Shown here: piece by piece, positions 34,493 through 44,105 of the stretch
How the letters are laid out: each line of letters starts with the position of its first letter
Numbering within the stretch: the stretch's first letter is position 1
DNA from: Nitrospirota bacterium
GTDB lineage: Bacteria; Nitrospirota; JACRHJ01
Assembly (NCBI GenBank): GCA_027328825.1
Contig: DAHWTK010000001.1
Location: forward strand, 16,933 to 80,932
Direction: 5' to 3'
DNA: 64,000 nucleotides
Program-made: the position numbers and the translations under genes
Notes under the pieces: model-generated
Database searches by the model: none
What the model was told of the DNA's origin: nothing
The model's input: only the letters and a program-made list of their open reading frames with translations

Positions 34493-34541
34493 ACATTAGG
34501 AATTATTTCCAATAATAAAAATCGCATTCCCGGAGGGTTTA

Positions 34542-35141
34542 ATGCTCATCCCGTATGTCATAGAGCAGACCGCGCGTGGCGAAAGGGCCTACGATATTTA
34601 CTCCCGTCTGCTCAAGGACAGGATTATATTCCTTGGGACAGCAATCGACGACGAAGTCGCCAACGCCGTGATAGCCCAGCTGCTTTTCCTCGAGGCCGAC
34701 GACCCGGACAAGGAAATCCATCTGTATATAAACAGCCCCGGCGGGGTGGTAACAGCCGGGCTTGCGATATTCGACACGATGAATTACGTCCGCGCCCCGG
34801 TATCCACGATATGCCTGGGTCAGGCCGCCAGCATGGGCGCGCTTCTTCTTGCCGCGGGCGAGAAGGGCAGAAGGTTCAGCCTGCCGAATTCGCGTATTAT
34901 GATACATCAGCCATCGGCGGGTTTCCAGGGCCAGGCGACGGACATAGACATCCACGCAAGAGAGATACTCAGGATGAAGGAGGCCCTGAACCAGATACTA
35001 GCCAGGGCTACCGGCCAGGACATCGGAAAAATCGCTATAGACACGGACCGGGATTTCTTTATGAGCGGTATGCAGGCTAAGGAGTATGGCCTTATCGACG
35101 CCGTAATCGAGAGACTGCCCGAAGGGCCGGGAAAATTGTAA
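34542..35141 (+). CDS. clpP: ATP-dependent Clp protease proteolytic subunit
   Basis: A 199-residue serine peptidase forming the tetradecameric Clp barrel. The catalytic triad is Ser97 (GQAASMGA), His122 (IMIHQP) and Asp171 (DTDRDFF). A short propeptide-like [15 protein letters not shown] leads in. CGGAGGG lies upstream of the ATG at suitable spacing. It works with ClpX encoded 103 bp downstream. Confidence 0.97.
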   Translation: MLIPYVIEQTARGERAYDIYSRLLKDRIIFLGTAIDDEVANAVIAQLLFLEADDPDKEIHLYINSPGGVVTAGLAIFDTMNYVRAPVSTICLGQAASMGALLLAAGEKGRRFSLPNSRIMIHQPSAGFQGQATDIDIHAREILRMKEALNQILARATGQDIGKIAIDTDRDFFMSGMQAKEYGLIDAVIERLPEGPGKL

Positions 35142-35154
35142 ATACATTTGATTC

Positions 35155-35195
35155 CTTCTCCCTCTCCTCTCGCTTAGGAGGGCCAGGGAGAGGGT
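35155..35195. repeat. CCCTCTCC palindromic repeat between clpP and clpX
   Basis: CCCTCTCC (around 35159) and GGGAGAGG (around 35186) flank a CTCGCTTAGGAGGG loop. It is related to the 7602-7624 palindrome. It may form a stem in the clpP-clpX mRNA. Confidence 0.5.
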
Positions 35196-35244
35196 AAATT
35201 ATAGCGGCGCCAGCAATAATCTGTAGCAGGAGGTTTTTTACGGT

Positions 35245-36501
35245 ATGGAGAAGAAAACGGATAACGACAAGGCTATCCATCATTGTTCGTTTTGCGGGAA
35301 AAGCCAGGACGAGGTCAGGAAGCTTATAGCCGGCCCCACAGTCTTTATCTGCGACGAGTGCATAGAGCTTTGCAACGACATTGTTGCGGAGGAGTGGGAC
35401 GAGGAACGCGCCGCGGGTCAGCCGAAACTCCCGAAGCCCGCGGAGATAAAGCGGTTCCTGGACGAATACGTCATAGGCCAGGAAAGGGCCAAGAAGATTC
35501 TTTCCGTCGCCGTGCATAACCACTACAAGCGCATATCCACACCCGTGACGGAGCTGGACGACGTGGAGCTCCAGAAGTCCAACATCCTGCTTATAGGCCC
35601 GACAGGCGTGGGCAAGACGCTTCTCGCCCAGACGCTGGCCCGGATGCTCGACGTGCCGTTCACCATAGCGGACGCTACCACCCTCACGGAGGCGGGCTAT
35701 GTCGGCGAGGACGTCGAGAATATTGTCCTTAAGCTCCTTCAGGCGGCGGATTACGATGCCGAGCGCGCTCAGAGAGGCATAATCTACATCGACGAGATAG
35801 ACAAGATCTCCCGGAAGTCGGAGAACCCGTCCATTACCCGCGACGTCTCCGGCGAAGGAGTCCAGCAGGCGCTTCTGAAGATTATCGAAGGCACGGTGGC
35901 CTCCGTACCGCCGCAGGGCGGCAGGAAACACCCGCACCAGGAGTTCATACAGGTCGATACCTCGAACATTCTCTTCATCTGCGGCGGCGCGTTCGTGGGG
36001 CTCGACAAGATAATCGAGCACCGGGGCGGCGAGAAGGTCATGGGCTTCGGCGCGGAGGTGCATTCTAAAAAAGAGAGAAAAATCGGCGAGATACTGGCGC
36101 AGGTGCAGCCGGAAGACCTGCTGAAGTTCGGCATGATACCGGAGTTCATAGGCAGGGTGCCGGTCATAGCCACACTCGTGGAGCTTGACGAAGAGGCCCT
36201 GGTAGCCATCCTCACAGAACCCAAGAACTCGCTCATAAAGCAGTATCAGAAGCTTATGACGATGGAGGGCGTGAAACTCCGTTTCACGGACGGCGCGATG
36301 AAGGCAATCGCCAAGAAGGCCGTCCAGAGAAAGACCGGCGCGAGGGGCCTTCGGGCGATACTCGAAGAGGTCATGCTCGACCTCATGTACGATGTGCCAT
36401 CCCAGCAGAATGTAAAGGAAGTCGTGATAAACGAGGAGGTAATCAACAGCCGCGAGCCGGCGATTCTCCTCTACGAAAAAGAGGAAAAAGAGGCCTCCTG
36501 A
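35245..36501 (+). CDS. clpX: ATP-dependent Clp protease ATP-binding subunit ClpX
   Basis: A 418-residue AAA+ unfoldase. The N-terminal zinc-binding domain has CSFCGKS and CDECIELC. Walker A is GPTGVGKT and Walker [11 protein letters not shown]. It has the ClpP-binding loop region (IGF-type, here MGFGAEV) and the sensor-2 [19 protein letters not shown] lies 11 nt before the ATG. It feeds unfolded substrates to ClpP. The gene ends just before a strong bidirectional terminator. Confidence 0.97.
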   Translation: MEKKTDNDKAIHHCSFCGKSQDEVRKLIAGPTVFICDECIELCNDIVAEEWDEERAAGQPKLPKPAEIKRFLDEYVIGQERAKKILSVAVHNHYKRISTPVTELDDVELQKSNILLIGPTGVGKTLLAQTLARMLDVPFTIADATTLTEAGYVGEDVENIVLKLLQAADYDAERAQRGIIYIDEIDKISRKSENPSITRDVSGEGVQQALLKIIEGTVASVPPQGGRKHPHQEFIQVDTSNILFICGGAFVGLDKIIEHRGGEKVMGFGAEVHSKKERKIGEILAQVQPEDLLKFGMIPEFIGRVPVIATLVELDEEALVAILTEPKNSLIKQYQKLMTMEGVKLRFTDGAMKAIAKKAVQRKTGARGLRAILEEVMLDLMYDVPSQQNVKEVVINEEVINSREPAILLYEKEEKEAS

Positions 36502-36555
36502 GGCCAATCCGCGAGGGGCATTTCATGGCCCCGGCCAGCCGTTATCACTCAAAAC

Positions 36556-36586
36556 AAAACCCCGCCTTTTTCAGGCGGGGTTTTTT
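36556..36586. terminator. Bidirectional intrinsic terminator between clpX and hcp
   Basis: A perfect CCCCGCC / GGCGGGG stem (36560-36566, 36574-36580) with A-run on the left and TTTTTT on the right. It serves both convergent genes. Confidence 0.92.
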
Positions 36587-36613
36587 GTCTGCCGGTAAAC
36601 AATGGCGACAGGC

Positions 36614-38206
36614 TTACTGCCCGAGCATTGCCTTCAAGTCCGCTTCGGGGGTGGTAATCGGCATGATATTGAATTTCTCCACGAGCGCACCGGCGACGTT
36701 CGGCGAAAGAAACGCCGGGAGCGACGGCCCTATGCGGATGTTCTTTATGCCGAGGTTCAGAAGTGTCAGGAGTATGGACACGGCCTTCTGCTCGTACCAC
36801 GAAAGCACAAGCGAGAGCGGCAGGTCGTTTACGCCGACTCCGAACGCCTCGGCAAGCGCCACGGCTATCTTTACCGCGGAGTAGGCGTCGTTGCACTGGC
36901 CGATGTCGAGCAGCCTCGGTATCCCGCCTATGTCTCCGAATTCGAGCTTGTTGAAGCGGTATTTCCCGCAGGCAAGCGTAAGGATTACGGAGTCTCTGGG
37001 CGCGGCCATAGCCAGTTCGGTATAGTAATTTCTGCCGGATTTTGCGCCGTCGCAGCCGCCTATCAGGAAGAAATGCTTTATTTTCCCGGCCTTGACGGCG
37101 TCGATTACCTGCCCGGCGACACCCATTACGGTATTCCTGCCGAAACCCGTAAGTATCGTCTGCTCAGGGGCGTCTGCGGCAAATCCCGGGGCTTTCATGG
37201 CCGCATCGATAACGGCTGAGAAGTCCCTGTCCTTTATGTGCGTAACGCCCGGCATGGCGACAAGCCCTGTCGTGAATATCCGGCTCTGGTAGCTCTCGCG
37301 GGGCTTCTGGATGCAGTTTGTCGTCATGACGACGGCGCCGGGGAATGCATCGAATTCCTTAACCTGGTCCTGCCAGGCCCCGCCGTAGTTTCCCGCAAGG
37401 TGCGGGTATTTCTTGAGGCCCGGATATCCGTGCGCGGGGAGCATCTCTCCGTGCGTGTATATGTTTATACCTTTGCCCTCGGTCTGTTTCAGGAGTTCTT
37501 CAAGGTCTTTCAAGTCATGCCCGGATATGACTATCGCCTTGCCCTTCACAGGCGTTACCCGCACTTTCGCGGGAACGGGGTGGCCGTATGCGCCCGTATT
37601 TGCGCCGTCCAGAAGCTCCATGGCCCGCAGGTTCACCGCCCCTGCCTGCATGGCAAGCTCGAAGAGCCTCTCCGCAGTCTGTTTTTCTTCGGCCAGATAG
37701 CTCATGGCGTCGTGTATGAAGCGAAATACATCCGCGTCCGTCTGCCCGAGGATATAGGCGTGGTCGGCATAAGCGGCTATTCCCTTTACGCCGTAGGTGA
37801 CAAGCTCCTGAAGCGAGGATATGTCCTCGCCGTATTTCTCTCTGCGCGCGGTTATGGACACGGGGGAACCAGGAGCGAGCGTCTCCGGCTTTCCGCCAGC
37901 CGCCTCGCACATGGCCTTCGCCCTTGCCTTCATCTCGCCGGCCTTTTTAAGCCAGGCATCGAGGCGGACGGGGTCGAAATTTACATTGGTAAGGGTGGAG
38001 AAAAGGGCCTCCGCCACGAAAACGTCCACTTCTTCGTCCCTTTTGCCGGCTTTCGCGGCGCGGGAGGCGTATTGCGATATGCCTTTGACGGCGGAAACCA
38101 ATTCATCTTGAAGCAAGGCGGTATTTTCGTCCTTGCCGCATACTCCCTTGACCGTGCAGCCGGTTCCCTTGGCGGCCTGTTCGCACTGGTAGCAGAACAT
38201 TCCCAT
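36614..38206 (-). CDS. hcp: Hydroxylamine reductase / hybrid cluster protein, class I
   Basis: A 530-residue Hcp with the N-terminal cluster motif C5-x2-C8-x8-C17-x5-C23, the spacing of class I proteins with a [4Fe-4S] cluster from anaerobes. Further hybrid-cluster ligands are in GEMLPAHGYP, TTNCIQKP and the CNDAY region. The family handles NO or hydroxylamine in nitrosative stress. AAAGGAG lies 7 nt before the ATG. It converges with clpX. A possible Crp/Fnr-type site lies upstream. Confidence 0.96.
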   Translation of the reverse strand: MGMFCYQCEQAAKGTGCTVKGVCGKDENTALLQDELVSAVKGISQYASRAAKAGKRDEEVDVFVAEALFSTLTNVNFDPVRLDAWLKKAGEMKARAKAMCEAAGGKPETLAPGSPVSITARREKYGEDISSLQELVTYGVKGIAAYADHAYILGQTDADVFRFIHDAMSYLAEEKQTAERLFELAMQAGAVNLRAMELLDGANTGAYGHPVPAKVRVTPVKGKAIVISGHDLKDLEELLKQTEGKGINIYTHGEMLPAHGYPGLKKYPHLAGNYGGAWQDQVKEFDAFPGAVVMTTNCIQKPRESYQSRIFTTGLVAMPGVTHIKDRDFSAVIDAAMKAPGFAADAPEQTILTGFGRNTVMGVAGQVIDAVKAGKIKHFFLIGGCDGAKSGRNYYTELAMAAPRDSVILTLACGKYRFNKLEFGDIGGIPRLLDIGQCNDAYSAVKIAVALAEAFGVGVNDLPLSLVLSWYEQKAVSILLTLLNLGIKNIRIGPSLPAFLSPNVAGALVEKFNIMPITTPEADLKAMLGQ

Positions 38207-38293
38207 TAGTCGTCTCCTTTGTTGCGGGTTAAATTTTATGAAATATTAGCACGGAAGGAGTCCGTCTGCACTGAACGGGCGTCAACAAAAAAT

Positions 38294-38307
38294 ATGATAG
38301 ATGTCAG
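38294..38307 (-). promoter_or_regulatory. Possible Crp/Fnr-family (FNR/DNR/HcpR-like) site upstream of hcp
   Basis: The minus strand reads CTGAC-ATCT-ATCAT, 8 of 10 matches to TTGAC/T-N4-A/GTCAA. A TAATAT -10-like box at 38248-38243 puts the site about 64 bp before the predicted start, near a class I activator position. Confidence 0.35.
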
Positions 38308-38311
38308 TAAA

Positions 38312-38995
38312 TTAGCCCTGTGAGGCAGGGTTGGCTTGCTGGTTGTCCATGTGCCTTATGATCCTGCCCTCGACAAGATAGACCACCATCTCGGCGATGT
38401 TCGTCGCGTGGTCGGCGATTCTTTCGAGGTATTTCGAGATGTAGGTTATTCTTATGGCCCTGGATATGGAGTGCGGGTCTTCTATCATAAACGTCAGAAG
38501 CTCTCTGAATATCTGCTTGTTAAGCTCGTCGACAAAATCGTCCTCGTCCAGGACGGCCCTGGCAAGCTCGGCGTTTCTGTTAACAAAGGCGTCGAGGGCC
38601 TCCTTGAGCATGTTCCTCGCGGCCTTCGCCATCCTCGGCACGTCTATATAAGGCTTCAGTATGGGCTCCTCGTTAAGCTCAAGCGCCCTCTCGGATACGT
38701 CCACGGCCAGGTCTCCAATCCTCTCTATGTCCGTGACAATCTTCATGGCGGTGGTGATGAAGCGCAAATCTCCCGCCTCCGGCTGTCTGAGCGCCAGGAG
38801 CCTTATGCACTCTTCGTCTATCTCCACCTCCATGCGGTTTACCTCGTGGTCGGCGTCTATTACCTTTCTCGCCAGGTCGTTGTCCCTGTCCACGAGAGAC
38901 TTGATGGAACGCGCAACCTGGGCCTCAACGACCGAACCCATCGTCAGGAGCCGTTCCTTTAAATCGCTAAGCTCTTTATCGAGTATTTTGCCCAA
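38312..38995 (-). CDS. phoU: Phosphate transport regulator PhoU
   Basis: A 227-residue cytoplasmic helical protein with two PhoU three-helix repeats. The E/D-rich metal motifs are IDEECIRLLALRQPEAGDLR and YLERIADHATNIAEMV. It mediates Pst-PhoR signalling. The start is TTG 38995, with GGAG 8 nt upstream; MGKILDKEL is the normal family start, so TTG is accepted. It is the last gene of the pst operon. Confidence 0.95.
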   Translation of the reverse strand: MGKILDKELSDLKERLLTMGSVVEAQVARSIKSLVDRDNDLARKVIDADHEVNRMEVEIDEECIRLLALRQPEAGDLRFITTAMKIVTDIERIGDLAVDVSERALELNEEPILKPYIDVPRMAKAARNMLKEALDAFVNRNAELARAVLDEDDFVDELNKQIFRELLTFMIEDPHSISRAIRITYISKYLERIADHATNIAEMVVYLVEGRIIRHMDNQQANPASQG

Positions 38996-39007
38996 GTTAT
39001 CTTCTCC

Positions 39008-39766
39008 TTATCCGAACCTGCCGGTTATGTAATCCTCCGTCCTCTTGTCCGACGGGTTGGTGAAAATCTTGTCCGTTGTCCCGTACTCTATAAGACGCCC
39101 GGAGAGGAAAAACGCCGTCCTGTCGGATATCCTCGCCGCCTGCTGCATGTTATGCGTCACCACGACTATTGTATACCGTTCCTTGAGGTCGGTAAAGAGG
39201 TCTTCTATCTTTGCCGTGGAGATAGGGTCGAGAGCGGAGGCCGGCTCGTCCGCAAGCAGCACTTCCGGCTCCACCGCAAGGGCGCGGGCTATGCAGAGCC
39301 GCTGCTGCTGACCGCCGGAGAGGCTTATCCCCGGCTTGTTAAGCTGATCTTTGACTTCATCCCAGAGCGCCGCGCGCCGGAGGTATTTCTCCGCCGTCTC
39401 CTCAACCTCGTGTCTGCCGAGCCTCCGGTTCAGTATAATCCCCGCCACGACGTTTTCCTTTATGGACATCGTAGGGAACGGGTTCGGCTTCTGGAACACC
39501 ATTCCCAGGCGGCGCCTTATCAGAACCGGGTCTACCCCGCTTCCGTAGACGTCTTCGCCGTCAAGGATTACCCTGCCGCTCGAGTACGCCCCCCGTATTT
39601 CCTCGTGCATCCTGTTTATGCACCGGATGAACGTGGACTTGCCGCACCCGGACGGGCCTATTATCGCCGTGATGGAGTTCTCCGGGACGGCCATGTCGAT
39701 ATCGTGCAGGGCCTGCGTCTTTCCGAACCATGCGTTTAAACCTTCTGCGGCAATTTTGTCAGCCAT
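39008..39766 (-). CDS. pstB: Phosphate ABC transporter ATP-binding protein PstB
   Basis: A 252-residue ABC ATPase energising phosphate uptake. Walker A is GPSGCGKST (37-45), the PstB hallmark [12 protein letters not shown] follows, the signature is LSGGQQQR and Walker B LLADEP. The codon at 39790 is TTG and lies inside pstA. ATG 39766 has GGAAAGG upstream and overlaps the pstA end by 8 nt, so it is preferred. Confidence 0.97.
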   Translation of the reverse strand: MADKIAAEGLNAWFGKTQALHDIDMAVPENSITAIIGPSGCGKSTFIRCINRMHEEIRGAYSSGRVILDGEDVYGSGVDPVLIRRRLGMVFQKPNPFPTMSIKENVVAGIILNRRLGRHEVEETAEKYLRRAALWDEVKDQLNKPGISLSGGQQQRLCIARALAVEPEVLLADEPASALDPISTAKIEDLFTDLKERYTIVVVTHNMQQAARISDRTAFFLSGRLIEYGTTDKIFTNPSDKRTEDYITGRFG

Positions 39767-40616
39767 TGCGTTTGAACCCTTTCCGCGCAAGATAGAGCCG
39801 GGCCGAGATATTCAGCAGGAGGACCATGCCGACGAGCACGAGCGCCGCCGCCCACGCCTTCTGCTGCCAGTCCTGATATGGCGAGATGGAATAGTTGAAA
39901 AGATCCACGGGAAGGGTCGCCATGGGCTGGCCCGGGTTGAAATTCCAGAAAGAATTGGAAAAGGACGTAAAGAGAAGCGGCGCAGCCTCGCCGCCGACCC
40001 TCGCCACGGCGAGTATCGTGCCCGTGACAAGGCCGCCGCTCGCCGTTTTCAGGACTATGCTGAGTATCGTCTTCCATTTCGGGACGCCAAGGGCAAAAGA
40101 TGCCTCGCGCAGGGTATCCGGGACGGTCCTGAAAATCTCCTCGGAGGAACGTATGATTATGGGCAGCATGAGAAGCGCGAGCGAGACGGAGCCGGAGAAG
40201 GCCGAGAACCTGTGCATGTGCGTTACCACGAGCGCATAGGCTACTATGCCCGCAACTATCGCGGGGACGCCCGCGAGGACGTCCGAGACAAACCGGACAG
40301 TGGAGGCGAAAACGCCTCTGCCATATTCAGACAGATATATCGCCGTCGCTATCCCAACCGGAATGGCCATAAGACCCGCCATGCCGACGACTATAATACT
40401 CCCGGCTATGGAATTGGCAAGCCCGCCGCCGGGGACTCCGACCGGGGTGGGGAGCTTCGTGAAGAAATCAATATTCACGGCGGATATGCCCTTTACAAAC
40501 GTATAGCCCAGTATCCAGAAGAGCATCGAGACCGCCGCCAGCGCGGCAAGAAAAGACAGGCCGAGCATAATTGTCCCGAAGACCTTGCGTCTCATATACC
40601 TGAAGTCCGTCTTCAT
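39759..40616 (-). CDS. pstA: Phosphate ABC transporter permease PstA
   Basis: A 285-residue inner-membrane permease with six hydrophobic segments and the EAA-type loop [23 protein letters not shown]. The open frame runs far upstream in an unlikely composition. ATG 40616 overlaps the pstC stop (ATGA) and gives the family start [11 protein letters not shown]. It pairs with PstC in the PstSCAB transporter. Confidence 0.95.
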   Translation of the reverse strand: MKTDFRYMRRKVFGTIMLGLSFLAALAAVSMLFWILGYTFVKGISAVNIDFFTKLPTPVGVPGGGLANSIAGSIIVVGMAGLMAIPVGIATAIYLSEYGRGVFASTVRFVSDVLAGVPAIVAGIVAYALVVTHMHRFSAFSGSVSLALLMLPIIIRSSEEIFRTVPDTLREASFALGVPKWKTILSIVLKTASGGLVTGTILAVARVGGEAAPLLFTSFSNSFWNFNPGQPMATLPVDLFNYSISPYQDWQQKAWAAALVLVGMVLLLNISARLYLARKGFKRNG

Positions 40617-41554
40617 ATCCTCGCCCCTCGGGAAAAACGGTTCATGCGCAACATCAGAAGCTTTGCGAACGCGTTTATTATAACGCTTATCACGAAGAGT
40701 ATGAGCCCGAGTTCCACGAGCGCTGAAATCTGGAGCTTGTCGAAGGCCTCGGTGAACTGGTTGGCTATCACGCTCGAAATAGTGTATCCGGGGTCGAGAA
40801 GCGAGAGCGAGAACTGCGGCGTGTTCCCTATCACCATCGTTACGGCCATCGTCTCGCCCAGGGCGCGCCCAAGCCCGAGCACCACGGCGCCGAGGATGCC
40901 GGAACGGCTGTTCGGGATTACGACCTTGGAGACGACCTCCCACCTCGTCATGCCGAGCGCCAGGCCGCCTTCGCGCTGGTTGGACGGGACGGTATACATT
41001 ACGTCCCTCGAAATGGAGGAGATGGTCGGGATTATCATGACGGCGAGCAGAAGGCCCGCATTCAGAAATCCCAGCCCCAGGGGATAGCCAGTGAAAAAGG
41101 GCAGCCAGCTTAAATTGGAAAGAGGCGGCTCGACATATTGCTGGAGTATCGGCGAGAGCACGAAAAGCCCCCACAGGCCGAATATCAGGCTCGGGATAGC
41201 AGCGAGCAGTTCTATCAGGAAGCCTACGGAGCTCCGAAGCCAGGCGGGCGCGAGTTCCGAGAGGAATATGGCGATACCGAGGCTGACGGGCAGGGCAATC
41301 AGCAGCGCAAGCAGAGACGTATAGAACGTCCCCCATATAAAAGGAAGGGCCCCGTACACCTTCTGCACGGGGTCCCATTCCTTCGTTATCAGGAACTTAA
41401 GCCCGAACTTGTGGAATGTGGGTCCCGAGGCGCTGAAAAGCTCGTAGACCACTACCACCGATATGAGCAGCACCGACAGGGAAAAAAGACCCGTCATGCC
41501 CATGAATATCTTTTCGGGGCTTAATATCTTTTTTCTGCTTAGCTTTTCCGCCAA
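40613..41554 (-). CDS. pstC: Phosphate ABC transporter permease PstC
   Basis: A 313-residue inner-membrane permease with six hydrophobic segments. It shows the conserved LAAIPSLIFGLWG and the EAA loop QREGGLALGMTRWEVVSKVV, followed by LGRALGETMAV. It follows pstS by 14 bp and overlaps pstA by 4 nt. Confidence 0.95.
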   Translation of the reverse strand: MAEKLSRKKILSPEKIFMGMTGLFSLSVLLISVVVVYELFSASGPTFHKFGLKFLITKEWDPVQKVYGALPFIWGTFYTSLLALLIALPVSLGIAIFLSELAPAWLRSSVGFLIELLAAIPSLIFGLWGLFVLSPILQQYVEPPLSNLSWLPFFTGYPLGLGFLNAGLLLAVMIIPTISSISRDVMYTVPSNQREGGLALGMTRWEVVSKVVIPNSRSGILGAVVLGLGRALGETMAVTMVIGNTPQFSLSLLDPGYTISSVIANQFTEAFDKLQISALVELGLILFVISVIINAFAKLLMLRMNRFSRGARI

Positions 41555-41568
41555 AAACCGTTCCTTTT

Positions 41569-42570
41569 TTATCTTACCTGCCTGTTGAGCTCGTTTAGAA
41601 TCCTCGTTTTGAGCTTGGCGGGCAGTGGGACATAGTCCAGGGACAGCGCGTCCCTGTCGCCGTTAGTATATGCCCATCTTACATAACTCTTTACTGCGGC
41701 GGCCTTGGCCGGCGCAAGGTTCTTCGGGACGAGCATGAAGGTGAACCCTGCAATCGGATAAGAGTTCTTACCGGGCGCATTGGTGAACTTTATGTAAAAA
41801 TTGGCCGGAATCTTCGCGTGGCTTGCCGCTTCCCTGGCGTTTGCGAGGCTGGGATACACCCAGTTGCCGCTGCTGTTCTTTACCGCCGCGTAAGTCATGC
41901 CGCTCTGGAGGACATATGCAAGCTCGACATAGCCGAACGCGCCGCGCGTCTTCTGTATGGTTCCGGCAACCCCCTGGTTCCCTTTGCCGCCGAGGCCGAC
42001 CGGCCAGTTTACGGACGTGCCCGCCCCGACCCTCTGTCTCCACAACGGACTCACGTCGCTTAAGAACCAGGTGAAGATGTTGGTCGTGCCGGAGCCGTCG
42101 GAGCGGTGAACGACTATTACCGGCATGTTCGGGAAGTTTATGCCCGGGTTAAGCCTCGTTATCTCCGGGTCGTTCCACTTCTTTACCTTGCCGAGATATA
42201 TGTCCGCTATGGTGGAAGGCAGAAGCTTCAGGCCCGTCCTTACGCCGGGGAGGTTATATGTCATAGCCACGGCGCCGCCGACTGTGGGGAACATGAAGAG
42301 GTTATTTTTCTTCTGGTCGGCACCGCTTAAAGGAGCGTCGCTGCAACCGAAATCCACCGTCCTGGCTTCTATCTGCTGAATCCCGGCGCCGCTTCCGATA
42401 GCAGCATAGTTTATCTTGGTTCCGGTCTGCTTGGCGTAAGAATAGAACCACTTCGAATACAGGGGGTACGGGAATGTCGCGCCCGCCGCATTCAGCGTCA
42501 TGGCAGAGGCGGTACAGACGGATGCGGCAAGCAGCAGAGCCGATATGGCAATCATCAGAATCTTCTTCAT
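41569..42570 (-). CDS. pstS: Periplasmic phosphate-binding protein PstS
   Basis: A 333-residue secreted binding protein. A signal peptide (1-23) ends ASA, followed by MTLNAAGATFPYPLYSKWF. Phosphate-contact motifs are GSGAGIQQ, FGCSDAPL and HRSDGSGTTNIFT. It delivers phosphate to PstCAB. It lies 54 bp downstream of the porin gene, with a hairpin directly before its ribosome site (AGGAGG). Confidence 0.96.
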   Translation of the reverse strand: MKKILMIAISALLLAASVCTASAMTLNAAGATFPYPLYSKWFYSYAKQTGTKINYAAIGSGAGIQQIEARTVDFGCSDAPLSGADQKKNNLFMFPTVGGAVAMTYNLPGVRTGLKLLPSTIADIYLGKVKKWNDPEITRLNPGINFPNMPVIVVHRSDGSGTTNIFTWFLSDVSPLWRQRVGAGTSVNWPVGLGGKGNQGVAGTIQKTRGAFGYVELAYVLQSGMTYAAVKNSSGNWVYPSLANAREAASHAKIPANFYIKFTNAPGKNSYPIAGFTFMLVPKNLAPAKAAAVKSYVRWAYTNGDRDALSLDYVPLPAKLKTRILNELNRQVR

Positions 42571-42581
42571 TATAACCTCCT

Positions 42582-42601
42582 GTCGCTTCTCTGGAAGCGA
42601 C
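42582..42601 (-). other. Hairpin immediately upstream of the pstS ribosome site
   Basis: GTCGCTTC-TCTG-GAAGCGAC is a perfect 8-bp stem. On the mRNA it ends right before AGGAGG, with no T-run. It therefore looks like an mRNA processing/stability stem that could set the pstS:porin ratio, not a terminator. Confidence 0.6.
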
Positions 42602-42624
42602 GTGTTAGACTGTTATATATATCC

Positions 42625-43923
42625 TTAGAACTGGACCTGTAAATCCGCCTTGACGAAGTTGTTGTCGAGGTCGCCTGCTTTTTTCAGCGCGGCGCCGGTA
42701 GTGGCCCTGTCGTTATCCACAACGAACATCACGTTTTTGTTGACGTCGTAGGCCACGCCGTATATCCACCTGGTGACGGTGGTATTTGGCGCGTCTTCGT
42801 CGTGCCTGAACTTGTCGAAGCGTCCCAGTATCCTGATGGGCTTCCAGAAGGGCATCCTGTACCAGGCCATCGCGGAGAAGCCCTGGCCATTGATGTTGTT
42901 CTTGCCTGGGTGGGTAAGTTTCGCCGGGTCAGTGCCTCTCGTCCAGTCATACTCGCCCGCGATAAAGGCGTCGTCGTGATACTTGTAGCCCGCGAAGGCT
43001 ATATAGCGGTCGTTGTCGTGCAGAAAGTCCTGCTTGGAGATTTTTGCATAGCCGGAGAACTGGAGCTGCTTCAGGGCGTCAATCTGCGGGATCGGGTTTA
43101 CCGTAAGTCTTGCCTCCACGGCCTTATACTTGTTAGTCTCGTCCGCATGGTAGCCCTCGCCGTTGTCAACGGAGACCTGCCATGAGCCGTAGCCCTTGGG
43201 AAGCGGCCCGCGGAAGTCCACGCCAAGGTCGCCCGCGTTTATGTAGCCCTCTTTCTCTATCATCATATTGTCCACGACGCGGAACTCCCAGAGCCCTTCC
43301 TCGTAATCCAGCCACGGCGTCTGGAACTGGCCCATCTTTACTTCCATGCCCTGGTAAAACGGAAGGAACTTGTGGAAATCGACGTAATAATACTTTAGCC
43401 TGAACTCGTAGTCCCCGTTGGTATTGCCAACGTTGGCGCCTCCGTCGGTTATGCCGCCGACCCTGTTTAAGTCCGATGTGATGCGCACGCCTATCTGCGG
43501 GGTCAGGTCGGCAAAGACGTTTAAATAGCCCCTGTTCAGGACAAAGGCGTTCTTGGCGTCCTTGTGGCCGTTATCATTTGTCGTGTTTTCCTTGTCGAGA
43601 TTATAGTAATACTCGCCATACATCAGGCCGCCGATGTGTATCTTCGGATACGTATTGGCCTTTTTTTCTCCTATGGCGTTAGTGACGGCGTCCTTGAATG
43701 CCTGGCTGCTGTAATCTCCCGCTGGAGCCGAAGCGGCCTGTGCGGGCGAGCTTTGGGGAGCCGTGAGCGTGGACAGGTCAACAGGGACCCTGCCCTCGCC
43801 TGGTTTTGTGAAGACCTGCCCGGTCTTCGGGTCCTGCCAGAGCGTCGGGGTCTGGCACCAGCCGGACGCCGATATGGATAAAAGAGCTAATGCGAGAATC
43901 GTTGCGCTCAGATACTTCTTCAA
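42625..43923 (-). CDS. Phosphate-selective porin, OprO/OprP family
   Basis: A 432-residue outer-membrane beta-barrel. A signal peptide (about 1-23, ending WCQ) precedes a soluble ~60-residue segment, then the barrel with KIHIGGLMYGEYYYN, FVLNRGYLNVFADLTPQIGVRI and a C-terminal Phe (LQVQF). OprO/OprP-type porins pass phosphate or polyphosphate. Placement between phoR and pstS and the Pho-box arrays upstream support a phosphate role. The start is TTG 43923, with AGGAGG 5 nt upstream. Confidence 0.88.
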   Translation of the reverse strand: MKKYLSATILALALLSISASGWCQTPTLWQDPKTGQVFTKPGEGRVPVDLSTLTAPQSSPAQAASAPAGDYSSQAFKDAVTNAIGEKKANTYPKIHIGGLMYGEYYYNLDKENTTNDNGHKDAKNAFVLNRGYLNVFADLTPQIGVRITSDLNRVGGITDGGANVGNTNGDYEFRLKYYYVDFHKFLPFYQGMEVKMGQFQTPWLDYEEGLWEFRVVDNMMIEKEGYINAGDLGVDFRGPLPKGYGSWQVSVDNGEGYHADETNKYKAVEARLTVNPIPQIDALKQLQFSGYAKISKQDFLHDNDRYIAFAGYKYHDDAFIAGEYDWTRGTDPAKLTHPGKNNINGQGFSAMAWYRMPFWKPIRILGRFDKFRHDEDAPNTTVTRWIYGVAYDVNKNVMFVVDNDRATTGAALKKAGDLDNNFVKADLQVQF

Positions 43924-43958
43924 TCTTGCCTCCTTCTCATGAACAGAAAGGTTAACAT

Positions 43959-44002
43959 CCCCCTGTTACAGAATTATTACAGTTATGTTACGAATCCGTT
44001 AA
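43959..44002 (-). promoter_or_regulatory. Pho-box array B: four 11-bp repeats
   Basis: On the minus strand four contiguous 11-mers begin TTAAC, GTAAC, GTAAT, GTAAC (44002 down to 43959), in perfect 11-bp phase. The layout is that of PhoB/PhoP binding sites. It ends 36 bp before the porin start codon. Confidence 0.7.
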
Positions 44003-44061
44003 ATAAGCCTCCGTGCGGCCTTTTCACCCCCTTTCCAAGGATTTCGGCGCAAGGATAGCAG

Positions 44062-44105
44062 GTAATTGTTACAGCGTTATTAAAGGTGTTTTAATTTTTG
44101 GTTAC
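44062..44105 (-). promoter_or_regulatory. Pho-box array A: four 11-bp repeats
   Basis: On the minus strand four contiguous 11-mers begin GTAAC, TTAAA, TTAAT, GTAAC (44105 down to 44062). The first overlaps the phoR stop codon. It is separated from array B by 59 bp and is probably a second PhoB site for the porin-pst transcript. Confidence 0.6.

Noticed and set aside
36614..38206. Carbon monoxide dehydrogenase catalytic subunit
   Set aside because: Hcp and CODH are related, but the N-terminal C-x2-C-x8-C-x5-C spacing and length fit Hcp.
40617..41378. Long upstream extension of pstA
   Set aside because: It lies antisense-like in another frame of pstC with improbable Arg/Pro-rich composition; ATG 40616 overlaps the pstC stop as expected.
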